A stretch of DNA of 20,746 bases, from assembly GCA_023231105.1 (NCBI GenBank), contig JALNWB010000057.1, forward strand, positions 1-20,746, given 5' to 3'. The notes beneath the pieces are model-generated. The model was not told the origin of the DNA. It ran no database searches and was given only the letters and a program-made list of their open reading frames with translations. This document shows, one piece after another, positions 1 to 7,991 of this stretch. The number at the start of each line of letters is the position of its first letter. Position 1 is the stretch's first letter. A program made the translations under genes and the position numbers. The stretch comes from Ignavibacteriaceae bacterium. GTDB lineage: Bacteria; Bacteroidota; Ignavibacteria; Ignavibacteriales; Ignavibacteriaceae.

Positions 1-2
1 CT

Positions 3-1337
3 TACGAGGGAAACAAAATTGTCTTTATGGCTACTTCGGGTGGAACATATAATAGCATGGAAATTTTTGTGATGAATTCCGATGGAACAAACAGAACCAG
101 GTTAACAAATAATTCTCAACAAGATTTTGATCCGACATTTTCACCAGCTTCACAGATCAATGTACCAAGCTCACCCGTTGCCTCCGCAGCAAGTTCAATA
201 ACTCAAACAAGTTTTACAGCGAATTGGAATGCAGTTACAGAGGTTATCGGATATTATTTAGATGTGTCAACCGATAATAATTTTACAAACTTTGTTCCAG
301 GATATAACAACAAAGTTGTTGGAGATATCATTTCATATGTAGTCGATGCAAATTTATTAGCGAACACTGTATATCACTATAGGGTGAAAGCGTACAATGA
401 AAGTGGTACAAGTGGTAATTCAAATACAATCACTTTAACAACGTTACCAAATGCGCCAAATGCGCCAACGGCAGCAGCAGCAACTTTAATATTACAAACA
501 AGTTTTACTGCAAATTGGAATGCAGTAGTTGGAGCTACAGGTTATTATTTAGATGTATCAACCGAAAACAATTTTTCTAGTTTTGTTACCGGATATAACA
601 ACAAAGATGTTAGTAATGTTATTTCCTTCATCGTCGATACAAATCTAACAATTGGTACTGCATACCATTATCGTGTAAGATCGTATAATGCAGGTGGTAT
701 AAGTGCTAATTCTAATACAATCACATTAACTACTTTACCCAATATACCAGCTGCACCAATCGCTTTAGCGGCAACTTTAATATTACAAACAAGTTTTACT
801 GCAAATTGGAATGCAGTTGTTGGAGCTACCGGTTATTATTTAGATGTATCAACCGAAAACAGTTTTACTAGTTTTGTTACCGGATATAACAACAAAGATA
901 TTGGTAATGTTATTTCCTTCATCGTCGATACAAATCTAACAATTGGTACTGCATACCATTATAGAGTAAGATCGTATAATGCAGGCGGTACAAGTAATAA
1001 CTCGAATACAATAAGTATAACATTAGTTGGTATTGATAATTATACTAACCTACCTACTGAATACGAGTTAAAGCAAAATTTTCCAAACCCATTCAATCCA
1101 TCTACAACGATAAAATATGCTTTACCGTTTGATTCAAAGGTGCTGATAAAAATTTATAACATATTAGGTCAAGAAGTTGCATTATTAAAAGATGAAATTA
1201 TCTTTGCGAGGAATTATGAGATTCAGTTTAATTCTTCAAACCTTCCGAGCGGAGTTTATTTCTATCGGTTAAGTGCGGAATCACTGAATGGGAAACAAAA
1301 GTTTTCATCAATAAAGAAGATGATAATATTGAAGTGA
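3..1337 (+). CDS. Secreted FN3-repeat protein with type IX sorting domain, 5' truncated
   Basis: The reading frame is open to the left edge, so this is the C-terminal part of a longer protein; the ATG at 27 lies inside a domain and is not a credible start. The first ~40 residues (KIVFMATSGG... EIFVMNSDGTNRTRLTNN) match the WD40-like/TolB-type beta-propeller repeat (PD40), with its typical I-F-V-M-N-x-D-G-T core. Counting from that ATG, three fibronectin-III domains follow at about residues 48-138, 141-235 and 238-332, each with TSFTANW and YHYRV(R/K) strands. The last ~90 residues are a type A (Por/T9SS) sorting domain: QNFPNPFNPSTTIKYALP, then IYNILGQEV, then LPSGVYFYRL. Expected location is the cell surface or medium after type IX export. 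Ligand unknown. Domains two and three are almost identical at DNA level. Confidence 0.85.
   Translation, partial: YEGNKIVFMATSGGTYNSMEIFVMNSDGTNRTRLTNNSQQDFDPTFSPASQINVPSSPVASAASSITQTSFTANWNAVTEVIGYYLDVSTDNNFTNFVPGYNNKVVGDIISYVVDANLLANTVYHYRVKAYNESGTSGNSNTITLTTLPNAPNAPTAAAATLILQTSFTANWNAVVGATGYYLDVSTENNFSSFVTGYNNKDVSNVISFIVDTNLTIGTAYHYRVRSYNAGGISANSNTITLTTLPNIPAAPIALAATLILQTSFTANWNAVVGATGYYLDVSTENSFTSFVTGYNNKDIGNVISFIVDTNLTIGTAYHYRVRSYNAGGTSNNSNTISITLVGIDNYTNLPTEYELKQNFPNPFNPSTTIKYALPFDSKVLIKIYNILGQEVALLKDEIIFARNYEIQFNSSNLPSGVYFYRLSAESLNGKQKFSSIKKMIILK
480..1020 (+). repeat. Tandem FN3-coding DNA repeat, 291-bp period
   Basis: The units starting at 480 and at 771 are direct repeats with a 291-bp (97-codon) period. 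By eye there are only about 15-20 mismatches over ~240 bp, with an uninterrupted identical stretch of about 50 bp around 920-970 matching 630-680. The unit before them (about 165-450) is clearly related but more diverged. This points to recent in-frame duplication of one FN3 domain, or gene conversion between units. Confidence 0.8.
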
Positions 1338-1891
1338 GTTACAAGCGAAGCCTTGACATTACTAATTGGATACGTAATGAAAGTTTTCAGGACGAGTCCT
1401 ATCCTAGAAAAACTCTGAAAAAGTTAGGGAACAAATAGATTGAATTTGGCAGAGCTATATTAAACCTTATGCTAATATGAATATGTGGTTTGCTGAAGAT
1501 GCCCAATAAGGGAACATAGATTATAATATAAGTGATATATGTCATATTTAAAACAAAAAAGGTAATATTAACAAAAATTTCTCTTGACAAATATCTAAAG
1601 ATTGACTAATTTCACCACATAAAAAGTCACATCTTAATTTCAGAGTAGTTTTAACGATCCTCAATCATTATTGAATAAGTAGCAGGCAAGAAATGTGCTT
1701 GGTATTATTTAATTTCTGTATTATATTCCCACTATAGTTTATTAAATATTTGCTTATTCTCTACGAGGAACCAACTATTAAATATTAATGTTAGTAAGTA
1801 CATATGAAGGAAGTGTTGAAGAAAAAAAATATTTTTAATTCAGATAAAATAAAAGTAGATCAAAGTTTTAATTAACCAAGAGGAAAATAAA
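1338..1891. other. 554-bp intergenic stretch without a convincing gene
   Basis: Strongly AT-rich. It holds a short perfect inverted repeat AGGAC-GA-GTCCT (1389-1400), one sigma70-like promoter candidate (1584-1612), and directly before the next gene a good Shine-Dalgarno (AGAGGAAAA, 1880-1887). A 34-codon GTG frame overlaps the upstream stop codon, and there is a 63-codon hydrophobic frame on the minus strand; I accept neither as a gene. No T-tailed hairpin follows the upstream gene. Confidence 0.5.
1584..1612 (+). promoter_or_regulatory. Candidate sigma70-type promoter
   Basis: TTGACA (1584-1589), a 17-bp spacer and TAATTT (1607-1612). The -35 is a perfect consensus; the -10 matches only partly. 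If used, it would give a leader of roughly 270 nt before the FN3 protein at 1892. In such AT-rich DNA the match could be chance. Confidence 0.3.
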
Positions 1892-4800
1892 ATGAAAACA
1901 ATTCAACGATTTAAGTATGCTTTAATAGCATTGTTATTTGTGCTGCCGACTGTGTTTGCACAGTCTCCAGCAAATCTAGCAGTTGGTGTGAGTGCAACAA
2001 CTAATTTTACTTTTGCCGGTGTGACTACTATAGATAATGAAAGGATTCAAATATCCACAACAACATCATTCGCCCTACCGGGTACTGTTGTGATGAATGC
2101 AGGTGTCGGCTTATTAGGAACTCCCGGCTACACATTTTCACATTTTGATCTTATAGGATCTCTTGCAGGTAACACCCAGTTTAACAATAATACAACTTAT
2201 TATTGGAGAATTGCTCAAACTGATGCTACTACTTTAATGGAACCATTAGCTCCACCTAACTACTACACTTTTACCACAATTCTTGGACCTCCTGCCGCTA
2301 CTGCAGCTTCTGCAATAACCACAGCAGGTTTTACTGCTAACTGGACTGCGCATGTAAATGGCGGCGCTGTAGATTATCGGTTAGATGTTTCTGATGATAA
2401 TTTTGCTACTACTTTGGCTGGTTATACTAATTTAACTGTAGCCGGATTATCACAAGCAGTAGCGGGATTAACAGCCGGTACTACCTACAAGTACAGAGTT
2501 CGTGCGGTTAATGTTGATGGAACAAGCGTTAACTCTAATGAGATTACAGTAGTTACTATACCTGCTGCACCAGTTGCTTCTGCAGCCACAGGAACAACCA
2601 GTGTTGCTTTCACAGCCAATTGGGGTGCGGCTACAGGTGCAACAAGTTATCGGTTAGATGTTTCAGTTGATAATTTTGCTACTACTTTAGCTGGTTATAC
2701 TGATTTAACTGTAGCCGGAACATCTCAAGCAGTAGTGGGATTAGCTGCAAATACAACCTATAAATATAGAGTTCGTGCAGTTAATGGTGGCGGAACAAGC
2801 GGTAATTCTAATGAAATTACAGTTACAACCATTCTTGGACCTCCTACTGCCACAGCAGCGACTGCTGTTCTAACAACAGGTTTTACTGCTAACTGGAATG
2901 CAAGCGGTGGTGCAACAAGTTATATTTTAAGAGTTGGCACTACATCCGGTGGTACAAATGTTATCAATGATTTTAATGTTGGAAACGTTTTAACTCATAC
3001 ACTTAATGGTCTTACAGCAGGTACTCAATATTTTTATTCAGTAAAAGCATCTGATGGAATAAATACCAGTAGCGCGTCCAATGAGATTACAGTAACTACT
3101 GTACCTCTCGCACCAGTTGCTACGGCTGCTACTGGCACAACCGGTGTTGCTTTCACAGCCAATTGGGGTGCTGCTGCAGGTGCAACAAGTTATCGGTTAG
3201 ATGTTTCTGTTGATAATTTTGCTACTACTTTAGCCGGTTATACTGATTTAACTGTAGCCGGAACATCTCAAGCAGTAGCGGGATTAACTGCACACACAAC
3301 ATACAAATATAGAGTTCGTGCAGTTAATAGTGGTGGAACAAGCGGTAACTCTAATGAGATTACAGTTACTACAATTGCAAATGCACTTCCTGGGGCTTTC
3401 ACTTTAACTTCTCCAACTGGTGGAATAATTCTGGGCGCTGTTACCCCAGCAGTTTTTACATGGACAGCATCTACTGAAGCAGATGATTATACAGTTCAAA
3501 TATCTGATGATAATTTTACTACCATCAATTATTCTACAACTACTACAGTTCCTACTGTAACGGCGACTTTTTTGTTACTACGTAGTGAAGCCGATTATAA
3601 ATGGCGGGTTAAAGCGAATAATAATTTAGGAACCACAACTTCATCTGAAGCCCATTTTTATACGCCGGCAGCCACTTTGGCACCTGCAAGTTTCAGTTTA
3701 GTTTCACCTGCCACAGGAGCTGTTACAAACATTGTTGGTGCTACTACACTTGTAACTTTTAACTGGCAGCACTCTACAGAGGTTAGAGAATATACTATTA
3801 AAGTAACTAAGGGTGCTATCGCAGGGGCTGACATTGTTACTCCCGGTTTAACATTCACTTCTCCATCAGCTTCTATATTTTTACCATTATTACTAGCGGA
3901 TGCAGGTTCTGAATATCAATGGCAAGTTACCGCAACAAATTCTGTGGGGAGCCAACTTTCTACTGAAGTATTTAGTTTTTACACCCTCGCTACAGGTGGA
4001 CCAGTGTTAAGTTCACCCGCTAATACTGCAGAAGTTACTGAAACCCCTACGTTAACTTGGGCTTCAGTAACAGCACCACCGACAGTAACATATACACTGC
4101 AAGTGACTCCTGATCCAACATTTTATACTATTCCTAGCGGATTAAGTTTTGTTAATTTACCGTCAGGTGGCGCAACAACTTCTCAGGCAATCATTACTCC
4201 TCTTGCGAGAGGTGGCATATATTACTGGAGAGTCAAAGCATCCAATGCAGTTGGTCCTGTCCAATGGTCATCTATTAGAAATTTTGTTGTTTCCGCATCA
4301 GGCAGTGTAACACCACCAACTCCGGTCCTAGCTAATCCTTCAAATACTGAAACAATCTATGGACTGTCAGCAAATTTGGCATGGTATTCAACTTATTTTG
4401 GCAATCAACTTGATTATAAAATCGAATATACTAATAATACTACACTTGTAGTTTCGACTATCCCTTATGGTACTCTTCTTCCGTTAGGAACTACTACTTA
4501 TACATTACCTGGTTTAGACCCTTCGACAACTTATTCTTGGAGAGTAATTTCGAAAAACCTTGCAGCTGTAGAATCTGCTTGGTCCGCCCCTTTTACTTTT
4601 ACCACACCAGCGCCAACAACAGCGTCAGTACCTGTTCCATCCTGGCCAATTGGTGGTAATGATATATATAACTTCCCACCAACGCTTTATTGGTATGTAA
4701 ATGGTAACAGTTCTGGTTTGACTTATAATTTAGAATATAATTTTATTGATAATACATTTACTGCAGGTGTAACCGCTGCTGCCGGTATAGCTGTATCAAA

Positions 4801-6109
4801 TTATTCGTTAGCGATACCACCTGCTAATATGATCCCTGGTCAAAATGTTTATTGGCGTGTACGTTCAAATAATGGAGTCACTCTATCAGCTTGGGCATCC
4901 ACTTCATTTAAGATAGGTAATACCGCTGCTGTTCCGGTAGCGCCAGTTGCATCATACCCAATCAATGATGAAACTATTTATGATACTCAAACAGATTTGA
5001 AATGGTATGTAAACGGGAATAGTACAGGGTTATCTTATAGGGTTGAAATTGGATATCCTGATGTTACGCAAAATACTTTAACTTATTCTGTTGGTCCTAA
5101 TGTTTATGTGAAGAATGTTACTCCATTAACTTGGGCAACAACGTATGGTTGGCGTGTAAGTTCTACATTAGATGGAATTAATTTTTCATCACCATCAACA
5201 GAGGCAATATTTTCAACATTTGGAGTTGGAGGTGCTAATATTCCTGTTCAATCATGGCCTGCAGACGGAATTACGGTTTACACCTCATCTCAAAAACTTA
5301 ACTGGTATGTGAACGGACCAAGCGCCGGTTATACCTATGATGTTGAATTAAATGGAACTCAAGTTGTAACTGCAGAAGATTCAACTACTCATTTTGTAGA
5401 ATTAACTGCCGGTCAAACTTATTACTGGAGAGTGAGATCTCATTCCGGAGCTTCAACTTCAAATTGGTCCCCGTTATTATCGTTCTATGCTTATTCAGGC
5501 ACTAATTCAGTAGCGCCACTATTAGCGACCCCAACAAATGGAGTTTCGGTGGTAACAACTTCTCCGCAATTGTCCTGGTTTATAAATACTCCGACCAGTT
5601 CATTGAATTATGAACTTCAAGTATCAGAGGATGCCGTTTTTACTAATCCTACCACAGTTAGTAATCTGAGCAGTTCTTCTTACCAAACTGATAATTTAGC
5701 ATTGAATAAAACGTATTATTGGCGCGTTCGTTCGAAAGATACGGGTGGAAATTTCTCGAATTACTCAAAAGCAGAGAAATTTGCAGTCGGTAGTTTAACA
5801 GGTGTTGAGAATATGGGTGGAAAAATTCCAACAGAATTCAGCATTGACCAGAACTATCCGAATCCATTCAATCCGACCACGATTATTCGGTATGGCATTC
5901 CACAAAATGCAGATGTAACGTTATCGATTTATAATATGCTCGGACAAAAAATTAAGACACTTGTCAGTGAGCAGAAAAATGCCGGTACGTATTCAGTACA
6001 GTGGAACGGAGACAATGAATTCGGTCAGAAAGTTTCCAGCGGCGCATACATTTATAGAATTAATGCAGGAAACTTTGTTAAAGCGATGAAGTTGATCTTA
6101 ATGAAATAA
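1892..6109 (+). CDS. Large secreted FN3-repeat surface protein with type IX sorting domain
   Basis: A 1405-residue protein that starts with a Sec signal peptide (basic MKTIQRFK, hydrophobic ALIALLFVLP, likely cleavage after VFA23). Four closely related FN3 domains lie at about residues 128-220, 221-312, 313-402 and 403-496 (FTANW ... YRLDVS ... TYKYRVRAVN). From about 500 to 1300 come seven or eight more divergent Ig/FN3-like modules of the envelope type, each with P-x-x-x-x-P near the start, an L-x-W strand and a closing YYWRV(R/K). The last ~95 residues are a type A sorting domain: DQNYPNPFNPTTIIRYGIP, IYNMLGQKI, SSGAYIYRI, ending KAMKLILMK. It is probably an adhesin or surface scaffold; no catalytic domain is visible. 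AGAGGAAAA 5-12 nt upstream supports the ATG. Two terminator-like hairpins follow, so it is probably transcribed alone. Confidence 0.9.
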   Translation: MKTIQRFKYALIALLFVLPTVFAQSPANLAVGVSATTNFTFAGVTTIDNERIQISTTTSFALPGTVVMNAGVGLLGTPGYTFSHFDLIGSLAGNTQFNNNTTYYWRIAQTDATTLMEPLAPPNYYTFTTILGPPAATAASAITTAGFTANWTAHVNGGAVDYRLDVSDDNFATTLAGYTNLTVAGLSQAVAGLTAGTTYKYRVRAVNVDGTSVNSNEITVVTIPAAPVASAATGTTSVAFTANWGAATGATSYRLDVSVDNFATTLAGYTDLTVAGTSQAVVGLAANTTYKYRVRAVNGGGTSGNSNEITVTTILGPPTATAATAVLTTGFTANWNASGGATSYILRVGTTSGGTNVINDFNVGNVLTHTLNGLTAGTQYFYSVKASDGINTSSASNEITVTTVPLAPVATAATGTTGVAFTANWGAAAGATSYRLDVSVDNFATTLAGYTDLTVAGTSQAVAGLTAHTTYKYRVRAVNSGGTSGNSNEITVTTIANALPGAFTLTSPTGGIILGAVTPAVFTWTASTEADDYTVQISDDNFTTINYSTTTTVPTVTATFLLLRSEADYKWRVKANNNLGTTTSSEAHFYTPAATLAPASFSLVSPATGAVTNIVGATTLVTFNWQHSTEVREYTIKVTKGAIAGADIVTPGLTFTSPSASIFLPLLLADAGSEYQWQVTATNSVGSQLSTEVFSFYTLATGGPVLSSPANTAEVTETPTLTWASVTAPPTVTYTLQVTPDPTFYTIPSGLSFVNLPSGGATTSQAIITPLARGGIYYWRVKASNAVGPVQWSSIRNFVVSASGSVTPPTPVLANPSNTETIYGLSANLAWYSTYFGNQLDYKIEYTNNTTLVVSTIPYGTLLPLGTTTYTLPGLDPSTTYSWRVISKNLAAVESAWSAPFTFTTPAPTTASVPVPSWPIGGNDIYNFPPTLYWYVNGNSSGLTYNLEYNFIDNTFTAGVTAAAGIAVSNYSLAIPPANMIPGQNVYWRVRSNNGVTLSAWASTSFKIGNTAAVPVAPVASYPINDETIYDTQTDLKWYVNGNSTGLSYRVEIGYPDVTQNTLTYSVGPNVYVKNVTPLTWATTYGWRVSSTLDGINFSSPSTEAIFSTFGVGGANIPVQSWPADGITVYTSSQKLNWYVNGPSAGYTYDVELNGTQVVTAEDSTTHFVELTAGQTYYWRVRSHSGASTSNWSPLLSFYAYSGTNSVAPLLATPTNGVSVVTTSPQLSWFINTPTSSLNYELQVSEDAVFTNPTTVSNLSSSSYQTDNLALNKTYYWRVRSKDTGGNFSNYSKAEKFAVGSLTGVENMGGKIPTEFSIDQNYPNPFNPTTIIRYGIPQNADVTLSIYNMLGQKIKTLVSEQKNAGTYSVQWNGDNEFGQKVSSGAYIYRINAGNFVKAMKLILMK
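2287..3373 (+). repeat. FN3-coding DNA repeats within the large surface protein
   Basis: Units at 2567-2830 and 3110-3373 are highly similar at DNA level over ~264 bp, including long runs through the ATSYRLDVSVDNFATT-coding part. They are separated by 543 bp because a different FN3 domain (2834-3100) sits between them. The unit at about 2287-2556 is a third, somewhat more diverged copy. The alternating order suggests recombination or conversion between non-adjacent units. Confidence 0.75.
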
Positions 6110-6121
6110 AATAGTTCTTTC

Positions 6122-6157
6122 AAAAAAAAGGTTGCCTTTTGTGCAACCTTTTTTTTT
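6122..6157 (+). terminator. Rho-independent terminator
   Basis: GGTTGC (6130-6135) pairs with GCAACC (6143-6148) around a 7-nt loop. The stem is extended by the flanking A8 and T9 tracts and ends in a T-run. It begins 13 bp after the stop codon of the large FN3 protein. The A-tract/T-tract symmetry would let it act in both directions. Confidence 0.92.
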
Positions 6158-6180
6158 GTCTATTATGATAGACTTTCTTT
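6158..6180 (+). terminator. Second, back-to-back hairpin with T-rich tail
   Basis: GTCTAT (6158-6163), loop TATG, ATAGAC (6168-6173), then TTTCTTT. It is a weaker 6-bp AT-rich stem that follows directly on the first terminator. It may serve as a backup terminator. Confidence 0.45.
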
Positions 6181-6258
6181 AATAAATTGAATTAATTTTA
6201 TATTTTAAACAATGAAATTCTAAGTTTTGATTATTAACAAGTAAAGGGAACCAGGCTA

Positions 6259-7659
6259 ATGTTCAAAGATGAAAAAAATCGTAGTGTACTTCTTTTTTCA
6301 TTCACGATTATTTTCACGATTATGTTATCGTATATTCCTACTGATACAAAGATTTTAAATTATCAGCTCAAAAAAGTAGATCTTTTTATGGATATCGTTC
6401 CCGATTCTTTATTGGAATTTTCTAATAATAACTTGGAACAAGAGCCGCTTGCAGCAAATCTTTTTTCTGCCTCCATGAACAAAGATGTAATAGAGGATCT
6501 GATTGTTTACGTCAAAGCACTTCCAGCCGGATTCAATGAATCTAGTGACGAGGTGCAGATTAGAAGTATTCCTCTTTCAGGGAATGTCTCACAGATGAAT
6601 TATTTTTTTCAAGCGTTGAAGCAGGCAAAATCTAAAAAAGTAAGAATTGCCGATTACGGAGATTCCGGTAATGAAGGAGATATGATGACCGCCGATATCC
6701 GTGAAAGATTTCAAAATGAATTTGGCGGTAATGGAGTTGGGATGATGGCAATTACATCTCAGGATATTACATTCAGAATTACCACAAAACATTCATTCAG
6801 CGATAATTGGAAAACCGTCTCTGTTTTAACCGGTAAGGAAGGAGATATTCCTATCGGAATTAATGGGTTTGTCTCAATTCCAAAAGGAGTTGCATGGGTT
6901 CAATATGAAACCAAAGGTTCTTACAAAAATGTTAAATCTTTTACTACGGCAAAAGTGTATTATACTAACGCAAAAGCGTCGTCAATAAAATATTCGTTCA
7001 ATAACAAAGGCGAGCAGACGGCTATTCTACAGCCTGGAAGCGGTGTTAAAGAATTAGTCCTTACTTCATCCGGAAATGCTACTTCATTTAAAATGACGAC
7101 TACAATGGCTGATCAAGCTCAATTTTTTGGTGTTAGTTTAGAAGCAGGGAACGGTGTTTATATGGATAATTATCCTTGGCGTGGAAATTCCGGAGTTTCT
7201 TTCAAAATTATTTCACCAGAAGTGATGACAGGTTTTCAAAAATATTTAGATTACAAGTTGATTATACTTACTTACGGCGCTAATATGATGACTGCGGGAA
7301 ATATAAACTTTACCTGGTATGAAAATCAGATGATCAAAGTTGTTGAAGATCTGAAATCGTCTTTTCCACAGACGAGTATTTTGTTGGTTGGGATGGGGGA
7401 CAAACCAACTAAACGCGGATCTCGTATTGTTACAGATCCTAACGTCTATAAGATGATTCAGTCACAAAAAAATATTGTTAACGCAACAGGCATTACCTTT
7501 TGGAATAAATTTGAAGCGATGGGGGGGGAGAACTCAATGTCGGAGTGGGTAAATTCCAATCTTGCTTCACAAGATTATGGGCACCTTAATGATATAGGGG
7601 CAAAAAAAATGGCGGGAATGGTTTCCGATGTTTTATTAAATGAGTACAGAAAAAAATAA
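6259..7659 (+). CDS. Membrane-anchored SGNH hydrolase-like protein of an MBOAT/ACP acylation cassette
   Basis: A 466-residue protein with one N-terminal membrane segment (about 9-26) and the rest presumably periplasmic. The SGNH blocks are readable: block I ADYGDS with nucleophile Ser136, a block-III-like G340-A-N342, and a block-V D439-Y-G-H442 followed by LNDIGAKKMA. Between block I and block III lies an unusually long insertion (about 165-310) of beta-rich character, so the catalytic fold is split. In MBOAT systems such proteins (DltD, AlgJ/AlgX, PatB, OafA-type SGNH domains) take part in the final acyl transfer to, or removal from, an extracytoplasmic glycan. It is the first gene of an SGNH-ACP-MBOAT operon, 21 bp from the carrier protein gene. 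AAAGGGA at 6243-6249 supports the start. Acceptor glycan unknown; an esterase role cannot be excluded. Confidence 0.78.
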   Translation: MFKDEKNRSVLLFSFTIIFTIMLSYIPTDTKILNYQLKKVDLFMDIVPDSLLEFSNNNLEQEPLAANLFSASMNKDVIEDLIVYVKALPAGFNESSDEVQIRSIPLSGNVSQMNYFFQALKQAKSKKVRIADYGDSGNEGDMMTADIRERFQNEFGGNGVGMMAITSQDITFRITTKHSFSDNWKTVSVLTGKEGDIPIGINGFVSIPKGVAWVQYETKGSYKNVKSFTTAKVYYTNAKASSIKYSFNNKGEQTAILQPGSGVKELVLTSSGNATSFKMTTTMADQAQFFGVSLEAGNGVYMDNYPWRGNSGVSFKIISPEVMTGFQKYLDYKLIILTYGANMMTAGNINFTWYENQMIKVVEDLKSSFPQTSILLVGMGDKPTKRGSRIVTDPNVYKMIQSQKNIVNATGITFWNKFEAMGGENSMSEWVNSNLASQDYGHLNDIGAKKMAGMVSDVLLNEYRKK

Positions 7660-7680
7660 TTGCATTAATGGAGAATAAAA

Positions 7681-7914
7681 ATGATTTCTGATAAATTAAA
7701 ACAAGTTATCCTTAAAGAATTGGAATTAAAAGAATTTAATCTACAAGATGAAACAATTGCCAGCCAGGTTCCGGGATGGGATTCATTAAATCATATTAAC
7801 ATTATTCTTGCTATCGAAAAAGGATTTAGCATTAAGTTTAAGGGTTTGGAAATATTAAAAGCGAAGAATATTGGCGATTTACAGAAACTTATCGACTCAA
7901 AAGTTCCCGCTTAA
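7681..7914 (+). CDS. Stand-alone acyl (aminoacyl) carrier protein, DltC-like
   Basis: A 77-residue protein of normal carrier-protein size. The phosphopantetheine attachment motif is intact in VPGWDSLNHINII, with Ser35 the expected 4'-phosphopantetheine site. Helix 1 (DKLKQVILKELEL) and the C-terminal helix (NIGDLQKLIDSK) fit the four-helix fold. It is not the housekeeping AcpP: the motif is GWDSLNHI rather than the fatty-acid form GADSLDTVE, and it lies between an SGNH protein and an MBOAT protein as DltC does in dlt-type operons. GGAGAA just upstream of the ATG is a good ribosome binding site. It would carry the activated group made by the adenylation enzymes at 11074-14348 to the membrane. 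No holo-ACP synthase is seen here. Confidence 0.88.
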   Translation: MISDKLKQVILKELELKEFNLQDETIASQVPGWDSLNHINIILAIEKGFSIKFKGLEILKAKNIGDLQKLIDSKVPA

Positions 7915-7980
7915 CTTTATTTGGAAAAGTCGGATGGATAATTTCACACCCGCATTTCTGTTTTGGATTAGAAAATATTT

Positions 7981-7985
7981 AGGAG
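7981..7985 (+). promoter_or_regulatory. Ribosome binding site that fixes the MBOAT start
   Basis: AGGAG is followed after 6 nt by ATG at 7992. A TTG three bases upstream (7989) is in frame but only 3 nt from the Shine-Dalgarno, so ATG 7992 is preferred. Confidence 0.75.
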
Positions 7986-7991
7986 CAATTG

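Noticed and set aside
1334..1438. 34-codon plus-strand GTG frame overlapping the stop of the first FN3 gene, basic and protein-like (ending KKLGNK)
   Set aside because: No independent Shine-Dalgarno, very short, and it contains the inverted repeat AGGACGAGTCCT. A relic is possible, but there is nothing to identify it.
1399..1590. 63-codon minus-strand frame rich in Ile, Phe and Tyr
   Set aside because: AT-rich composition alone gives such hydrophobic frames. It has no domain and no conserved context, and its upstream region looks like the promoter area of the plus-strand gene.
7989..7991. TTG as start of the MBOAT gene
   Set aside because: Only 3 nt from the AGGAG ribosome binding site; ATG at 7992 has better spacing and the better codon.
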